Of a DNA stretch of 64,000 bases, positions 43,141 to 51,596 are shown one piece after another. The stretch spans positions 4,966,001-5,030,000 of the forward strand of contig NZ_CP109446.1 of the NCBI RefSeq assembly GCF_036227265.1, in the 5' to 3' direction. The stretch is from Streptomyces sp. NBC_01476 (lineage in GTDB: Bacteria > Actinomycetota > Actinomycetes > Streptomycetales > Streptomycetaceae). The stretch's first letter is position 1. Each line of letters starts with the position of its first letter. The notes beneath the pieces were generated by a model that was not told where the DNA came from, ran no database searches, and saw only the letters and a program-made list of their open reading frames with translations. The position numbers and the translations under genes are program-made.

Positions 43141-43422
43141 ATGCCGCGCAGTCTCAAGAAGGGGCCCTTCGTCGACGACCACCTGAGCAAGAAGGTGGAC
43201 GTACAGAACGAAGCCGGCACCAAGAACGTCATCAAGACCTGGTCCCGCCGCTCGATGATCACTCCGGCCATGCTCGGCCACACGATCGCGGTGCACGACG
43301 GCCGTAAGCACGTCCCGGTGTTTGTCACTGAGTCGATGGTCGGCCACAAGCTCGGCGAGTTCGCGCCGACCCGCACCTTCCGCGGCCACGAGAAGGACGA
43401 CCGCAAGTCGCGTCGTCGCTGA
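43141..43422 (+). CDS. rpsS: 30S ribosomal protein S19
   Basis: 93 aa. Head protein that contacts S13 and the A-site tRNA region. The start MPRSLKKGPFVDDHLSKKVD and the later WSRRSMITPAMLGHTIAVHD are canonical. It lies 12 bp after rplB, with GGAGCGGGTG as ribosome site. Confidence 0.99.
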   Translation: MPRSLKKGPFVDDHLSKKVDVQNEAGTKNVIKTWSRRSMITPAMLGHTIAVHDGRKHVPVFVTESMVGHKLGEFAPTRTFRGHEKDDRKSRRR

Positions 43423-43480
43423 CAGCGGCTGAGCGACAGGGCAGACGCGAACAGACATGACAGACACTGAAGGGACGACC

Positions 43481-43828
43481 ATGGAAGCCAGGGCCCAGGC
43501 GCGGTACATCCGCGTCACGCCCATGAAGGCCCGCCGCGTGGTGGACCTCATCCGTGGCATGGATGCCACGGAGGCTCAGGCGGTCCTGCGTTTCACCCCG
43601 CAGGCCGCGAGCGTGCCGGTCGGCAAGGTGCTCGACAGCGCCATTGCCAACGCCGCACACAACTACGACCACACGGACCCCGAGACGCTGTTCGTCAGCG
43701 AGGCGTACGTGGACGAGGGCCCGACCCTCAAGCGTTTCCGTCCGCGGGCCCAGGGCCGCGCGTACCGGATCCGCAAGCGGACCAGTCACATCACCGTGGT
43801 CCTCGCCAGCAAGGAAGGGACCCGGTAA
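43481..43828 (+). CDS. rplV: 50S ribosomal protein L22
   Basis: 115 aa from the ATG giving MEARAQARYIRVTPMKARR. An in-frame ATG eight codons upstream (MTDTEGTT) lacks a ribosome site, while GAAGGGA precedes the chosen start, and the shorter form equals Streptomyces L22. L22 lines the exit tunnel beside L4. The TAA overlaps the rpsC ATG by one base. Confidence 0.97.
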   Translation: MEARAQARYIRVTPMKARRVVDLIRGMDATEAQAVLRFTPQAASVPVGKVLDSAIANAAHNYDHTDPETLFVSEAYVDEGPTLKRFRPRAQGRAYRIRKRTSHITVVLASKEGTR

Positions 43829-44673
43829 TGGGCCAGAAGGTTAACCCGTACGGGTTCCGGCTCGGCATCACCACGGACTTCAAGTCCCGGTGGTACGCCG
43901 ACAAGCTGTACAAGGACTACGTCAAGGAAGACGTCGCCATCCGCCGGATGATGACGCAGGGCATGGAGCGGGCCGGCATCTCCAAGGTGGAGATCGAGCG
44001 CACCCGTGACCGCGTCCGCGTCGACATCCACACCGCCCGGCCGGGCATCGTCATCGGCCGCCGCGGCGCGGAGGCCGACCGTATCCGCGGTGACCTGGAG
44101 AAGCTGACCGGCAAGCAGGTCCAGCTGAACATCCTTGAGGTCAAGAACCCGGAGATGGACGCTCAGCTGGTGGCCCAGGCTGTCGCCGAGCAGCTGTCCT
44201 CCCGCGTCTCCTTCCGCCGTGCCATGCGCAAGAGCATGCAGGGCACGCTGAAGGCCGGCGCCAAGGGCATCAAGATCCAGTGCGGTGGCCGTCTCGGCGG
44301 CGCCGAGATGTCCCGCTCCGAGTTCTACCGCGAGGGCCGGGTCCCGCTGCACACCCTGCGTGCCAACGTGGACTACGGCTTCTTCGAGGCCAAGACCACC
44401 TTCGGCCGGATCGGTGTGAAGGTCTGGATCTACAAGGGCGACGTCAAGAACATCGCCGAGGTCCGCGCCGACAACGCGGCCGCCCGGGCCGGCAACCGTC
44501 CCGCCCGTGGCGGTGCCGGTGGCGGCAACGAGCGTCCGCAGCGCCGCGGTGGCGAGCGCGGTGGCCGTGGTCGTCGTCCCCAGACGGACGGAGGAGCCCC
44601 GGCCGTCAAGGCCGAGACCGCTCCCGCCGCCGCTGAGGCCCCGGCCGCGGAGACCCCCGGAACGGAAGGCTGA
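43828..44673 (+). CDS. rpsC: 30S ribosomal protein S3
   Basis: 281 aa. The KH domain (residues ~39-107, with HTARPGIVIGRRGAEADRIR) and the C-terminal S3 domain are followed by a disordered Arg/Gly-rich tail (GNERPQRRGGERGGRGRRPQ) and a Pro/Ala end, as in other actinobacteria. S3 forms the mRNA entry with S4 and S5. Start overlaps rplV stop. Confidence 0.99.
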   Translation: MGQKVNPYGFRLGITTDFKSRWYADKLYKDYVKEDVAIRRMMTQGMERAGISKVEIERTRDRVRVDIHTARPGIVIGRRGAEADRIRGDLEKLTGKQVQLNILEVKNPEMDAQLVAQAVAEQLSSRVSFRRAMRKSMQGTLKAGAKGIKIQCGGRLGGAEMSRSEFYREGRVPLHTLRANVDYGFFEAKTTFGRIGVKVWIYKGDVKNIAEVRADNAAARAGNRPARGGAGGGNERPQRRGGERGGRGRRPQTDGGAPAVKAETAPAAAEAPAAETPGTEG

Positions 44674-44678
44674 GTACC

Positions 44679-45098
44679 ATGCTGATCCCCCGCAGGGTCA
44701 AGCACCGCAAGCAGCACCACCCCGGTCGTGATGGCATGGCCAAGGGCGGCACGGAGCTGGCGTTCGGTGAGTTCGGCCTCCAGGCCGTCACCCCCGCCTA
44801 CGTGACCAACCGGCAGATCGAGTCCGCTCGTATCTCCATCACCCGGCACATCAAGCGTGGCGGCAAGGTCTGGATCAACATCTACCCGGACCGTCCGATC
44901 ACCAAGAAGCCCGCCGAGACCCGGATGGGTTCCGGTAAGGGTTCGCCGGAGTGGTGGATCGCGAACGTCAAGCCCGGACGGGTGATGTTCGAGCTGTCTT
45001 TCCCGAACGAGAAGGTTGCTCGTGAGGCGCTGACCCGCGCCGCGCACAAGCTTCCGATGAAGTGCCGCATCGTGCGGCGCGAGGCAGGTGAGTCGTGA
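44679..45098 (+). CDS. rplP: 50S ribosomal protein L16
   Basis: 139 aa. L16 organises the A-site architecture of the 50S subunit. Conserved: LIPRRVKHRKQHHPGRDGMA, MGSGKGSPEWWIANVKPGRV, ALTRAAHKLPMKCRIVRREA. The TGA overlaps the rpmC ATG by one base. Confidence 0.99.
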   Translation: MLIPRRVKHRKQHHPGRDGMAKGGTELAFGEFGLQAVTPAYVTNRQIESARISITRHIKRGGKVWINIYPDRPITKKPAETRMGSGKGSPEWWIANVKPGRVMFELSFPNEKVAREALTRAAHKLPMKCRIVRREAGES

Positions 45099-45340
45099 TG
45101 GCGGCCGGTACCAAGGCGACCGAGCTGCGCCAGCTCGGCGACGAGGAACTCGTCGGCAAGCTGCGTGAGGCCAAGGAGGAGCTGTTCAACCTCCGCTTCC
45201 AGGCGGCCACCGGACAGCTCGAGAACAACACTCGGCTGAGGACCGTCCGTAAGGACATCGCCCGGATCTACACGCTGATGCGCGAGCGCGAGCTGGGCAT
45301 CGAGACCGTGGAAACGGTGGAGCCGGTGGAGAGCGCCTGA
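45098..45340 (+). CDS. rpmC: 50S ribosomal protein L29
   Basis: 80 aa from the ATG overlapping the rplP stop; a GTG one codon earlier is a less likely start. Conserved LREAKEELFNLRFQAATGQL and VRKDIARIYTLMRERELGI. L29 lies at the tunnel exit beside L23. The TGA overlaps the rpsQ ATG. Confidence 0.98.
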   Translation: MAAGTKATELRQLGDEELVGKLREAKEELFNLRFQAATGQLENNTRLRTVRKDIARIYTLMRERELGIETVETVEPVESA

Positions 45341-45624
45341 TGAGCGAGAGCAACGTGACAGCAGAGACGAACGAGCGCGGCTTCCGGAAGACCCGTGAGG
45401 GTCTGGTGGTCAGCGACAAGATGGACAAGACCGTTGTGGTCGCCGTCGAGGACCGTGTGAAGCACGCCCTGTACGGCAAGGTCATCCGTCGCACCAACAA
45501 GCTCAAGGCGCACGACGAGCAGAACGCCGCGGGTATCGGCGACCGTGTCCTCCTGATGGAGACCCGGCCGCTGTCCGCGACCAAGCGCTGGCGCGTCGTG
45601 GAGATCCTCGAAAAGGCGAAGTAA
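45340..45624 (+). CDS. rpsQ: 30S ribosomal protein S17
   Basis: 94 aa. OB-fold early-assembly protein. RKTREGLVVSDKMDKTVVVA and KVIRRTNKLKAHDEQNAAGI are canonical. Last gene of the S10 block; a 122-bp gap with two hairpins follows before rplN. Confidence 0.99.
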   Translation: MSESNVTAETNERGFRKTREGLVVSDKMDKTVVVAVEDRVKHALYGKVIRRTNKLKAHDEQNAAGIGDRVLLMETRPLSATKRWRVVEILEKAK

Positions 45625-45640
45625 CTCTCGCCATGTAATC

Positions 45641-45716
45641 CCTGAGCGGGTATCCGCTCAGGACCGTTCCGTCAGGCTCGGCGGCGGGGCCCGTGCAGCA
45701 CTGCGGGCCCCCCGCC
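45641..45716 (+). promoter_or_regulatory. Two hairpins at the S10/spc boundary
   Basis: CCTGAGCGG-GTAT-CCGCTCAGG (45641-45662) is a perfect 9-bp stem with a tetraloop. A second GC-rich stem, GGCGGCGGGGCCCG / CGGGCCCCCCGCC, spans 45679-45716. Neither has a T tract; they may mark a processing or attenuation point between the S10 and spc gene groups. Confidence 0.6.
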
Positions 45717-45746
45717 GGGAACCGACGCGACACACAGGAGAAAGAC

Positions 45747-46115
45747 GTGATCCAGCAGGAGTCGCGGCTTCGGATCGCCGACAACACAGGTGCGAAGGAA
45801 ATCCTCTGCATCCGTGTTCTCGGTGGCTCGGGCCGCCGCTACGCGGGCATCGGTGACGTCATCGTCGCCACCGTCAAGGACGCGATCCCCGGTGGCAACG
45901 TGAAGAAGGGCGAGGTCGTCAAGGCGGTCATCGTGCGCACCGTCAAGGAGCGCCGCCGTGCCGACGGCTCGTACATCCGCTTCGACGAGAACGCGGCCGT
46001 CATCCTCAAGAACGATGGCGACCCGCGTGGCACCCGAATCTTCGGCCCGGTGGGCCGTGAGCTGCGCGAGAAGAAGTTCATGAAGATCGTCTCCCTCGCG
46101 CCGGAGGTGCTGTAA
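45747..46115 (+). CDS. rplN: 50S ribosomal protein L14
   Basis: 122 aa from GTG (MIQQESRLRIADNTGAKEIL), the standard length. L14 forms inter-subunit bridges. CACAGGAG precedes the start. First gene of the spc group, 3 bp before rplX. Confidence 0.99.
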   Translation: MIQQESRLRIADNTGAKEILCIRVLGGSGRRYAGIGDVIVATVKDAIPGGNVKKGEVVKAVIVRTVKERRRADGSYIRFDENAAVILKNDGDPRGTRIFGPVGRELREKKFMKIVSLAPEVL

Positions 46116-46118
46116 CCG

Positions 46119-46442
46119 ATGAAGATCAAGAAGGGCGACCTGGTCCAGGTCATCACCGGTAAGGACAAGGGCAAGCAGGGCAAGGTCATCGTGGCCTACC
46201 CCCGCGAGGACCGGGTTCTGGTCGAGGGTGTCAACCGGGTCAAGAAGCACACCAAGGCCGGCCAGACCGACCGCGGTTCGAAGACCGGCGGCATCATCAC
46301 CACCGAGGCGCCCGTCCACGTCAGCAACGTGCAGCTGGTTGTTGAGAAGGACGGCAAGAAGGTCGTGACTCGCGTCGGTTTCCGCTTCGACGACGAGGGC
46401 AACAAGATCCGCGTTGCCAAGCGGACCGGTGAGGACATCTGA
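46119..46442 (+). CDS. rplX: 50S ribosomal protein L24
   Basis: 107 aa. KOW-domain assembly initiator: KKGDLVQVITGKDKGKQGKV, then VEGVNRVKKHTKAGQTDRGS. The TGA overlaps the rplE ATG by one base. Confidence 0.99.
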   Translation: MKIKKGDLVQVITGKDKGKQGKVIVAYPREDRVLVEGVNRVKKHTKAGQTDRGSKTGGIITTEAPVHVSNVQLVVEKDGKKVVTRVGFRFDDEGNKIRVAKRTGEDI

Positions 46443-47014
46443 TGAGCGCCACCGACACGACGACGCACGTCTCGCCGCGCCTCAAGGCGCGCTACCGTGA
46501 CGAGATCGCCGGCAAGCTGCGTGACGAGTTCAAGTACGCCAACGTCATGCAGATCCCGGGTCTCACCAAGATCGTGGTCAACATGGGTGTGGGCGACGCC
46601 GCCCGCGACTCCAAGCTGATCGAGGGCGCGATCCGCGACCTCGGCACGATCACCGGCCAGAAGCCGCAGGTCACCAAGGCCCGCAAGTCCATCGCGCAGT
46701 TCAAGCTGCGTGAGGGTCAGCCGATCGGCGCGCACGTCACGCTGCGCGGCGACCGGATGTGGGAGTTCCTGGACCGCCTGCTGTCGCTGGCGCTGCCGCG
46801 TATCCGCGACTTCCGCGGCCTGTCGCCGAAGCAGTTCGACGGCCGGGGCAACTACACCTTCGGTCTCACCGAGCAGGTCATGTTCCACGAGATCGACCAG
46901 GACAAGATCGACCGCGTCCGGGGTATGGACATCACCGTGGTCACCACGGCGACCAACGACGATGAGGGCCGCGCCCTCCTCCGTCACCTCGGCTTCCCGT
47001 TCAAGGAGGCGTGA
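46442..47014 (+). CDS. rplE: 50S ribosomal protein L5
   Basis: 190 aa. 5S rRNA-binding protein of the central protuberance. Conserved MQIPGLTKIVVNMGVGDAA, RKSIAQFKLREGQPIGAHVT and GNYTFGLTEQVMFHEID. It lies 3 bp before rpsN. Confidence 0.99.
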   Translation: MSATDTTTHVSPRLKARYRDEIAGKLRDEFKYANVMQIPGLTKIVVNMGVGDAARDSKLIEGAIRDLGTITGQKPQVTKARKSIAQFKLREGQPIGAHVTLRGDRMWEFLDRLLSLALPRIRDFRGLSPKQFDGRGNYTFGLTEQVMFHEIDQDKIDRVRGMDITVVTTATNDDEGRALLRHLGFPFKEA

Positions 47015-47017
47015 GCC

Positions 47018-47203
47018 GTGGCGAAGAAGGCTCTCATTGCCAAGGCCGCCCGCAAGCCCAAGTTCGCTGTGCGCGCGTACAACCGCTGCCAGCGTTGTGG
47101 CCGGCCGCACTCCGTCTACCGCAAGTTCGGCCTGTGCCGCGTGTGCCTTCGTGAGATGGCGCACCGTGGTGAACTGCCGGGCGTGACCAAGAGCTCCTGG
47201 TAA
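47018..47203 (+). CDS. rpsN: 30S ribosomal protein S14 type Z (zinc-binding)
   Basis: 61 aa from GTG. The two CxxC pairs (RCQRCGRPHS, LCRVCLRE) form the zinc site, so this is the C+ paralogue (also called rpsZ). In Streptomyces a zinc-free S14 replaces it under zinc starvation from another locus, which is not in this window. Confidence 0.98.
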   Translation: MAKKALIAKAARKPKFAVRAYNRCQRCGRPHSVYRKFGLCRVCLREMAHRGELPGVTKSSW

Positions 47204-47340
47204 TCCCTTCTCAGTTCTCAGGGAACCAGGACCGATCCACTACGCCGTAGGTCCCCGCACCACACCCGTCCCCGGCTCCGGCCGGGGGAGAGGGACGGAG
47301 CAGACAGGAAACCCCGGCGAGAGAGGCCCAGGGCCAACTC

Positions 47341-47739
47341 ATGACCATGACCGACCCCATCGCAGACATGCTGACCCGTCTGCGGAACGCGAACTCGGCG
47401 TACCACGACGATGTCGAGATGCCGTTCAGCAAGATCAAGTCGCACATCGCGGAGATCCTCCAGCAGGAGGGCTACATCACCGGCTGGAAGGTCGAGGACG
47501 CCGAGGTCGGCAAGAACCTCGTCCTCGAGCTGAAGTTCGGCCCGAACCGCGAGCGCTCGATCGCCGGCATCAAGCGGATCAGCAAGCCGGGTCTGCGGGT
47601 CTACGCAAAGTCCACCAACCTGCCGAGGGTGCTCGGTGGCCTGGGCGTGGCGATCATCTCCACGTCGCACGGGCTGCTCACCGGCCAGCAGGCGCAGAAG
47701 AAGGGCGTGGGTGGGGAAGTCCTCGCCTACGTCTGGTAA
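47341..47739 (+). CDS. rpsH: 30S ribosomal protein S8
   Basis: 132 aa. Central assembly protein; the spc operon repressor in Escherichia coli. Conserved MTDPIADMLTRLRNANSAYH, SKIKSHIAEILQQEG and STSHGLLTGQQA. A 137-bp gap with a GC-rich stem precedes it, so a separate regulatory point is possible. Confidence 0.99.
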   Translation: MTMTDPIADMLTRLRNANSAYHDDVEMPFSKIKSHIAEILQQEGYITGWKVEDAEVGKNLVLELKFGPNRERSIAGIKRISKPGLRVYAKSTNLPRVLGGLGVAIISTSHGLLTGQQAQKKGVGGEVLAYVW

Positions 47740-47761
47740 CCGGGAAAAGAGAGGTAAAGCA

Positions 47762-48301
47762 ATGTCGCGCATCGGCAAGCTGCCCATCTCGGTTCCCGCC
47801 GGAGTGGACGTCACCATCGACGGCCGCACGGTCGCGGTGAAGGGCCCGAAGGGCTCCCTCACCCACACCGTCGCCGCGCCGATCGAGATCGCAAAGGGCG
47901 AGGACGGCGTTCTGCACGTCACCCGCCCCAACGACGAGCGTGTCTCGAAGGCCCTGCACGGCCTGTCCCGCACGCTGGTGGCGAACATGATCACCGGCGT
48001 GACCGCGGGCTACAGCAAGTCCCTCGAGATCAGCGGCGTCGGCTACCGCGTCCAGGCGAAGGGCTCCAACCTGGAGTTCGCGCTGGGCTACAGCCACCCG
48101 ATTCTCGTCGAGGCCCCCGAGGGCATCTCCTTCAAGGTCGAGTCCCCGGTCAAGTTCTCGGTCGAGGGCATCGACAAGCAGAAGGTCGGCGAAGTGGCGG
48201 CCAACATCCGCAAGCTGCGGAAGCCTGACCCGTACAAGGCGAAGGGCGTCAAGTACGCCGGCGAAGTCATCCGCCGCAAGGTCGGAAAGGCGGGTAAGTA
48301 G
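47762..48301 (+). CDS. rplF: 50S ribosomal protein L6
   Basis: 179 aa from the ATG after GAGAGGTAAAGCA. L6 lies next to the factor-binding centre. Conserved MSRIGKLPISVPAGVDVTID, ISGVGYRVQAKGSNLEF and RKPDPYKAKGVKYAGEVIRR. It ends 2 bp before rplR. Confidence 0.99.
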   Translation: MSRIGKLPISVPAGVDVTIDGRTVAVKGPKGSLTHTVAAPIEIAKGEDGVLHVTRPNDERVSKALHGLSRTLVANMITGVTAGYSKSLEISGVGYRVQAKGSNLEFALGYSHPILVEAPEGISFKVESPVKFSVEGIDKQKVGEVAANIRKLRKPDPYKAKGVKYAGEVIRRKVGKAGK

Positions 48302-48303
48302 CC

Positions 48304-48687
48304 ATGGCATACGGTGTGAAGATCGCCAAGGGCAAGGCGTACAAGGGTGCCGCTCTCAAGCGGCGCCACATCCGGGTGCGCAAGCGCGTCTCCGGTACGG
48401 CCGAGCGTCCGCGCCTGGTGGTGACGCGGTCCAACCGCGGCATCGTGGCGCAGGTCGTCGACGACCTCGCGGGCCACACGCTCGCGTCCGCGTCGACCCT
48501 CGACGCGTCCATCCGTGGCGGCGAAGGCGACAAGAGCGCCAAGGCCAAGCAGGTCGGCCAGCTCGTGGCCGAGCGTGCCAAGGCCAAGGGCGTCGAGGCT
48601 GTCGTGTTCGACCGTGGCGGCAACCAGTACGCGGGGCGCATCGCCGCCCTGGCGGACGCCGCCCGCGAAGCCGGTCTGAAGTTCTGA
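48304..48687 (+). CDS. rplR: 50S ribosomal protein L18
   Basis: 127 aa. 5S rRNA-binding protein. Conserved RRHIRVRKRVSGTAERPRL, VDDLAGHTLASASTLD and FDRGGNQYAGRIAALADAAR. Followed after 41 bp by rpsE. Confidence 0.99.
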   Translation: MAYGVKIAKGKAYKGAALKRRHIRVRKRVSGTAERPRLVVTRSNRGIVAQVVDDLAGHTLASASTLDASIRGGEGDKSAKAKQVGQLVAERAKAKGVEAVVFDRGGNQYAGRIAALADAAREAGLKF

Positions 48688-48728
48688 CCAGGTTCCGTAG
48701 CTGACGGAAAACGAAGAGAGGTAATCCA

Positions 48729-49334
48729 ATGGCTGGACCCCAGCGCCGCGGAAGCGGTGCCGGTGGCGGCGAGCGACGGGACCGCAAGGACCGGCGGGAC
48801 GGCGGCCAGCAGGCCGAGAAGACCGCCTACGTCGAACGGGTCGTCGCGATCAACCGCGTCGCCAAGGTAGTGAAGGGTGGTCGTCGCTTCAGCTTCACCG
48901 CGCTGGTCGTGGTGGGCGATGGTGACGGCACCGTGGGTGTCGGTTACGGCAAGGCCAAGGAGGTGCCGGCCGCCATCGCCAAGGGTGTTGAGGAGGCCAA
49001 GAAGCACTTCTTCAAGGTCCCCCGTATCCAGGGCACCATCCCGCACCCGATCCAGGGCGAGAAGGCCGCGGGCGTCGTCCTGCTCAAGCCGGCTTCCCCC
49101 GGTACCGGCGTCATCGCCGGTGGCCCGGTGCGTGCCGTGCTGGAGTGCGCGGGCATCCACGACGTGCTGTCCAAGAGCCTCGGCTCGGACAACGCGATCA
49201 ACATCGTGCACGCCACGGTGGCGGCTCTGCAGGGCCTGCAGCGGCCCGAGGAGATCGCCGCCCGCCGCGGGCTGCCGATCGAGGACGTCGCGCCGGCCGC
49301 CCTGCTGCGCGCGCGTGCCGGGGTTGGTGTGTGA
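48729..49334 (+). CDS. rpsE: 30S ribosomal protein S5
   Basis: 201 aa. Double-stranded RNA-binding fold affecting accuracy and spectinomycin sensitivity. A basic Gly/Arg-rich N-terminal extension (about 35 residues) is followed by VERVVAINRVAKVVKGGRRF and VGVGYGKAKEVPAAIAKGVE. The spectinomycin loop region (VKGGRRFSF) appears normal. TGA overlaps the rpmD ATG. Confidence 0.99.
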   Translation: MAGPQRRGSGAGGGERRDRKDRRDGGQQAEKTAYVERVVAINRVAKVVKGGRRFSFTALVVVGDGDGTVGVGYGKAKEVPAAIAKGVEEAKKHFFKVPRIQGTIPHPIQGEKAAGVVLLKPASPGTGVIAGGPVRAVLECAGIHDVLSKSLGSDNAINIVHATVAALQGLQRPEEIAARRGLPIEDVAPAALLRARAGVGV

Positions 49335-49516
49335 TGGCGCGTCTCAAGGTCACGCAGACCAAGTCCTACATCGGCAGCAAGCAGAACCACCGTGACACCC
49401 TGCGTTCGCTCGGCCTGAAGCGGCTGAACGACGTGGTGGTCAAGGAGGACCGCCCGGAGATCCGCGGCATGGTCCAGACCGTCCGCCACCTCGTCACGGT
49501 CGAGGAGGTCGACTGA
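49334..49516 (+). CDS. rpmD: 50S ribosomal protein L30
   Basis: 60 aa. ARLKVTQTKSYIGSKQNHRD, TLRSLGLKRLNDVVV and VRHLVTVEEVD are the family signature. Overlaps the rpsE stop by one base and ends 2 bp before rplO. Confidence 0.98.
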   Translation: MARLKVTQTKSYIGSKQNHRDTLRSLGLKRLNDVVVKEDRPEIRGMVQTVRHLVTVEEVD

Positions 49517-49518
49517 TC

Positions 49519-49974
49519 ATGGGTGAGAACAGCCCGATCAAGATCCACAACCTCCGTCCGGCCCCGGGCGCCAAGACCGCCAAGACCCGTGTGGGTCGAG
49601 GCGAGGGCTCCAAGGGCAAGACGGCCGGTCGTGGCACCAAGGGCACCAAGGCCCGCTACCAGGTTCCGGAGCGCTTCGAGGGCGGGCAGATGCCCCTCCA
49701 CATGCGGCTCCCGAAGCTCAAGGGCTTCAAGAACCCGTTCCGTACCGAGTACCAGGTGGTCAACCTGGACAAGCTCGCGGCTCTCTACCCCGAGGGTGGC
49801 GAGGTCACGGTGGCCGATCTGGTCGCCAAGGGCGCGGTGCGGAAGAACCAGCTCGTCAAGGTGCTCGGCACCGGCGAGATCTCCGTGGCACTGCAGGTGA
49901 CCGTTGACGCGGCCTCCGGCTCTGCCAAGGAGAAGATCGCCGCCGCCGGCGGCACGGTGAACGAACTCGTCTGA
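49519..49974 (+). CDS. rplO: 50S ribosomal protein L15
   Basis: 151 aa. Late assembly protein. The Gly-rich N-terminus KTRVGRGEGSKGKTAGRGTK and FEGGQMPLHMRLPKLKGFKN are canonical. The stop codon lies inside the first of four 10-bp CTGAGTCCAG-like repeats. Confidence 0.99.
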   Translation: MGENSPIKIHNLRPAPGAKTAKTRVGRGEGSKGKTAGRGTKGTKARYQVPERFEGGQMPLHMRLPKLKGFKNPFRTEYQVVNLDKLAALYPEGGEVTVADLVAKGAVRKNQLVKVLGTGEISVALQVTVDAASGSAKEKIAAAGGTVNELV

Positions 49975-50279
49975 GTCCAGCTGAGTCCGGCTGAGTTCAG
50001 CTGAGGTATTCGTCACACCTTGACCGGGGATGTCCAGCACCTAGGGGCGTCCCCGGTCGTTCTTTGTGTGGGCTTCCTTGACCGAACACCGGCTGATTGC
50101 TGGCCGATTGGTCATTCCTTGGGAGCCCGCCTCGCAGGTAGGGTGGCGAGCGCTGTTAGTCTCCGGAGGCCTGTGTGCTTTCCGCGGGTGCGACAGTAGA
50201 TACCGTCCCCCACCTGTCAGGCCCGTCAGAACCCACCAGACCGTCCTTCCGCCGAGCGCGGGGGGTTGCAGGAGGCACC
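49975..50279 (+). promoter_or_regulatory. rplO-secY intergenic region
   Basis: 305 bp. Four 10-bp tandem repeats (CTGAGTCCAG, CTGAGTCCGG, CTGAGTTCAG, CTGAGGTATT; 49971-50010) overlap the rplO stop. GACCGGGGA / TCCCCGGTC (50022-50030, 50050-50058) then GTTCTTT is a terminator-like hairpin. TAGGGT near 50141 could be a -10 for secY. The ribosome site CAGGAGG precedes the GTG start. Confidence 0.6.
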
Positions 50280-51596
50280 GTGCTCACCGCGTTCGCCCGG
50301 GCGTTCAGGACGCCCGACCTGCGCAAGAAGCTCTTGTTCACACTCGCCATCGTGGTGGTCTACCGCCTGGGCGCGCATGTCCCGGTGCCCGGAATCGACT
50401 ACACGGTCGTGAACGAGTGCATCAAGGACACGAAGGGCAACAACAGTCTCTTCGGACTGGTGAACATGTTCAGCGGAGGCGCACTGCTCCAGCTGACGAT
50501 CTTCGCGCTGGGAATCATGCCGTACATCACGGCGAGCATCATCCTCCAGCTGCTCACCGTGGTCATTCCGCGCCTGGAAGCCCTGAAGAAGGAGGGCCAG
50601 GCCGGTACCACGAAGATCACCCAGTACACCCGTTACCTGACGGTGGCGCTGGCCGTGCTGCAGGGCACCGGCCTGGTGGCCACCGCGCGTTCCGGCAGCC
50701 TCTTCTCGAACTGCACGAACGCCAACAACATCGTGCCGAACCAGTCGATCTTCACCACGGTGACCATGGTGGCCTGCATGACGGCCGGCACCGTGATGAT
50801 CATGTGGCTCGGTGAGCTGATCACCGACCGCGGTATCGGCAACGGCATGTCCATCCTGATGTTCGTCGCCATCGCGGCCGGCTTCCCCGGCTCGCTGTGG
50901 GCGATCAAGGTCTCCGGCAAGATCGCCGGCGGCTGGGTCGAGTTCCTCGCGGTGATCGCGGTCGGTCTGGCGATGGTGGGCCTGGTGGTCTTCGTCGAAC
51001 AGGCCCAGCGCCGGATCCCGGTGCAGTACGCCAAGCGCATGATCGGCCGGCGGTCGTACGGCGGCACATCCACGTACATCCCGCTCAAGGTCAACCAGGC
51101 CGGTGTCATCCCGGTCATCTTCGCCTCGTCGCTGCTGTACATCCCGGCGCTGATCGTCCAGTTCTCCGGGTCGACGGCCGGCTGGGCGCAGTGGATCAGC
51201 CAGAACATGACCAAGGGCGATCACCCGATCTACATGGCCCTGTACTTCCTGCTGATCGTCTTCTTCGCCTTCTTCTACGTCGCGATCTCCTTCAACCCCG
51301 AAGAAGTCGCCGATAATATGAAGAAGTATGGTGGCTTCATCCCCGGTATCCGCGCAGGACGCCCCACCGCCGAGTACCTGAGTTACGTGCTCAACCGCAT
51401 CACGTGGCCGGGCGCGCTGTACCTGGGTCTCATCGCCCTCGTTCCCACGATCGCCATCGCGATCTTCAACGGGAGCAACGGCAACTTCCCGCTCGGCGGC
51501 ACCAGCATCCTGATCATCGTGGGTGTCGGCCTGGAGACCGTGAAGCAGATCGAGAGCCAGCTCCAGCAGCGTAACTACGAAGGGTTCCTCCGCTGA
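50280..51596 (+). CDS. secY: Preprotein translocase subunit SecY
   Basis: 438 aa from the GTG after CAGGAGGCACC; this gives MLTAFARAFRTPDLRKKLLF, matching Streptomyces SecY, whereas a GTG 35 codons upstream gives a non-conserved leader. Ten membrane segments form the Sec channel; the plug-region and TM2 segments (ALLQLTIFALGIMPYITASI) and the cytoplasmic loop (VEQAQRRIPVQYAKRM, GGTSTYIPLKVNQAGVIPVI) are intact. The TGA overlaps the adk ATG by one base. Confidence 0.99.
   Translation: MLTAFARAFRTPDLRKKLLFTLAIVVVYRLGAHVPVPGIDYTVVNECIKDTKGNNSLFGLVNMFSGGALLQLTIFALGIMPYITASIILQLLTVVIPRLEALKKEGQAGTTKITQYTRYLTVALAVLQGTGLVATARSGSLFSNCTNANNIVPNQSIFTTVTMVACMTAGTVMIMWLGELITDRGIGNGMSILMFVAIAAGFPGSLWAIKVSGKIAGGWVEFLAVIAVGLAMVGLVVFVEQAQRRIPVQYAKRMIGRRSYGGTSTYIPLKVNQAGVIPVIFASSLLYIPALIVQFSGSTAGWAQWISQNMTKGDHPIYMALYFLLIVFFAFFYVAISFNPEEVADNMKKYGGFIPGIRAGRPTAEYLSYVLNRITWPGALYLGLIALVPTIAIAIFNGSNGNFPLGGTSILIIVGVGLETVKQIESQLQQRNYEGFLR

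Noticed and set aside
50175..50279. Longer SecY starting at 50175
   Set aside because: Adds 35 non-conserved residues; the GTG at 50280 follows CAGGAGG and matches the family N-terminus.
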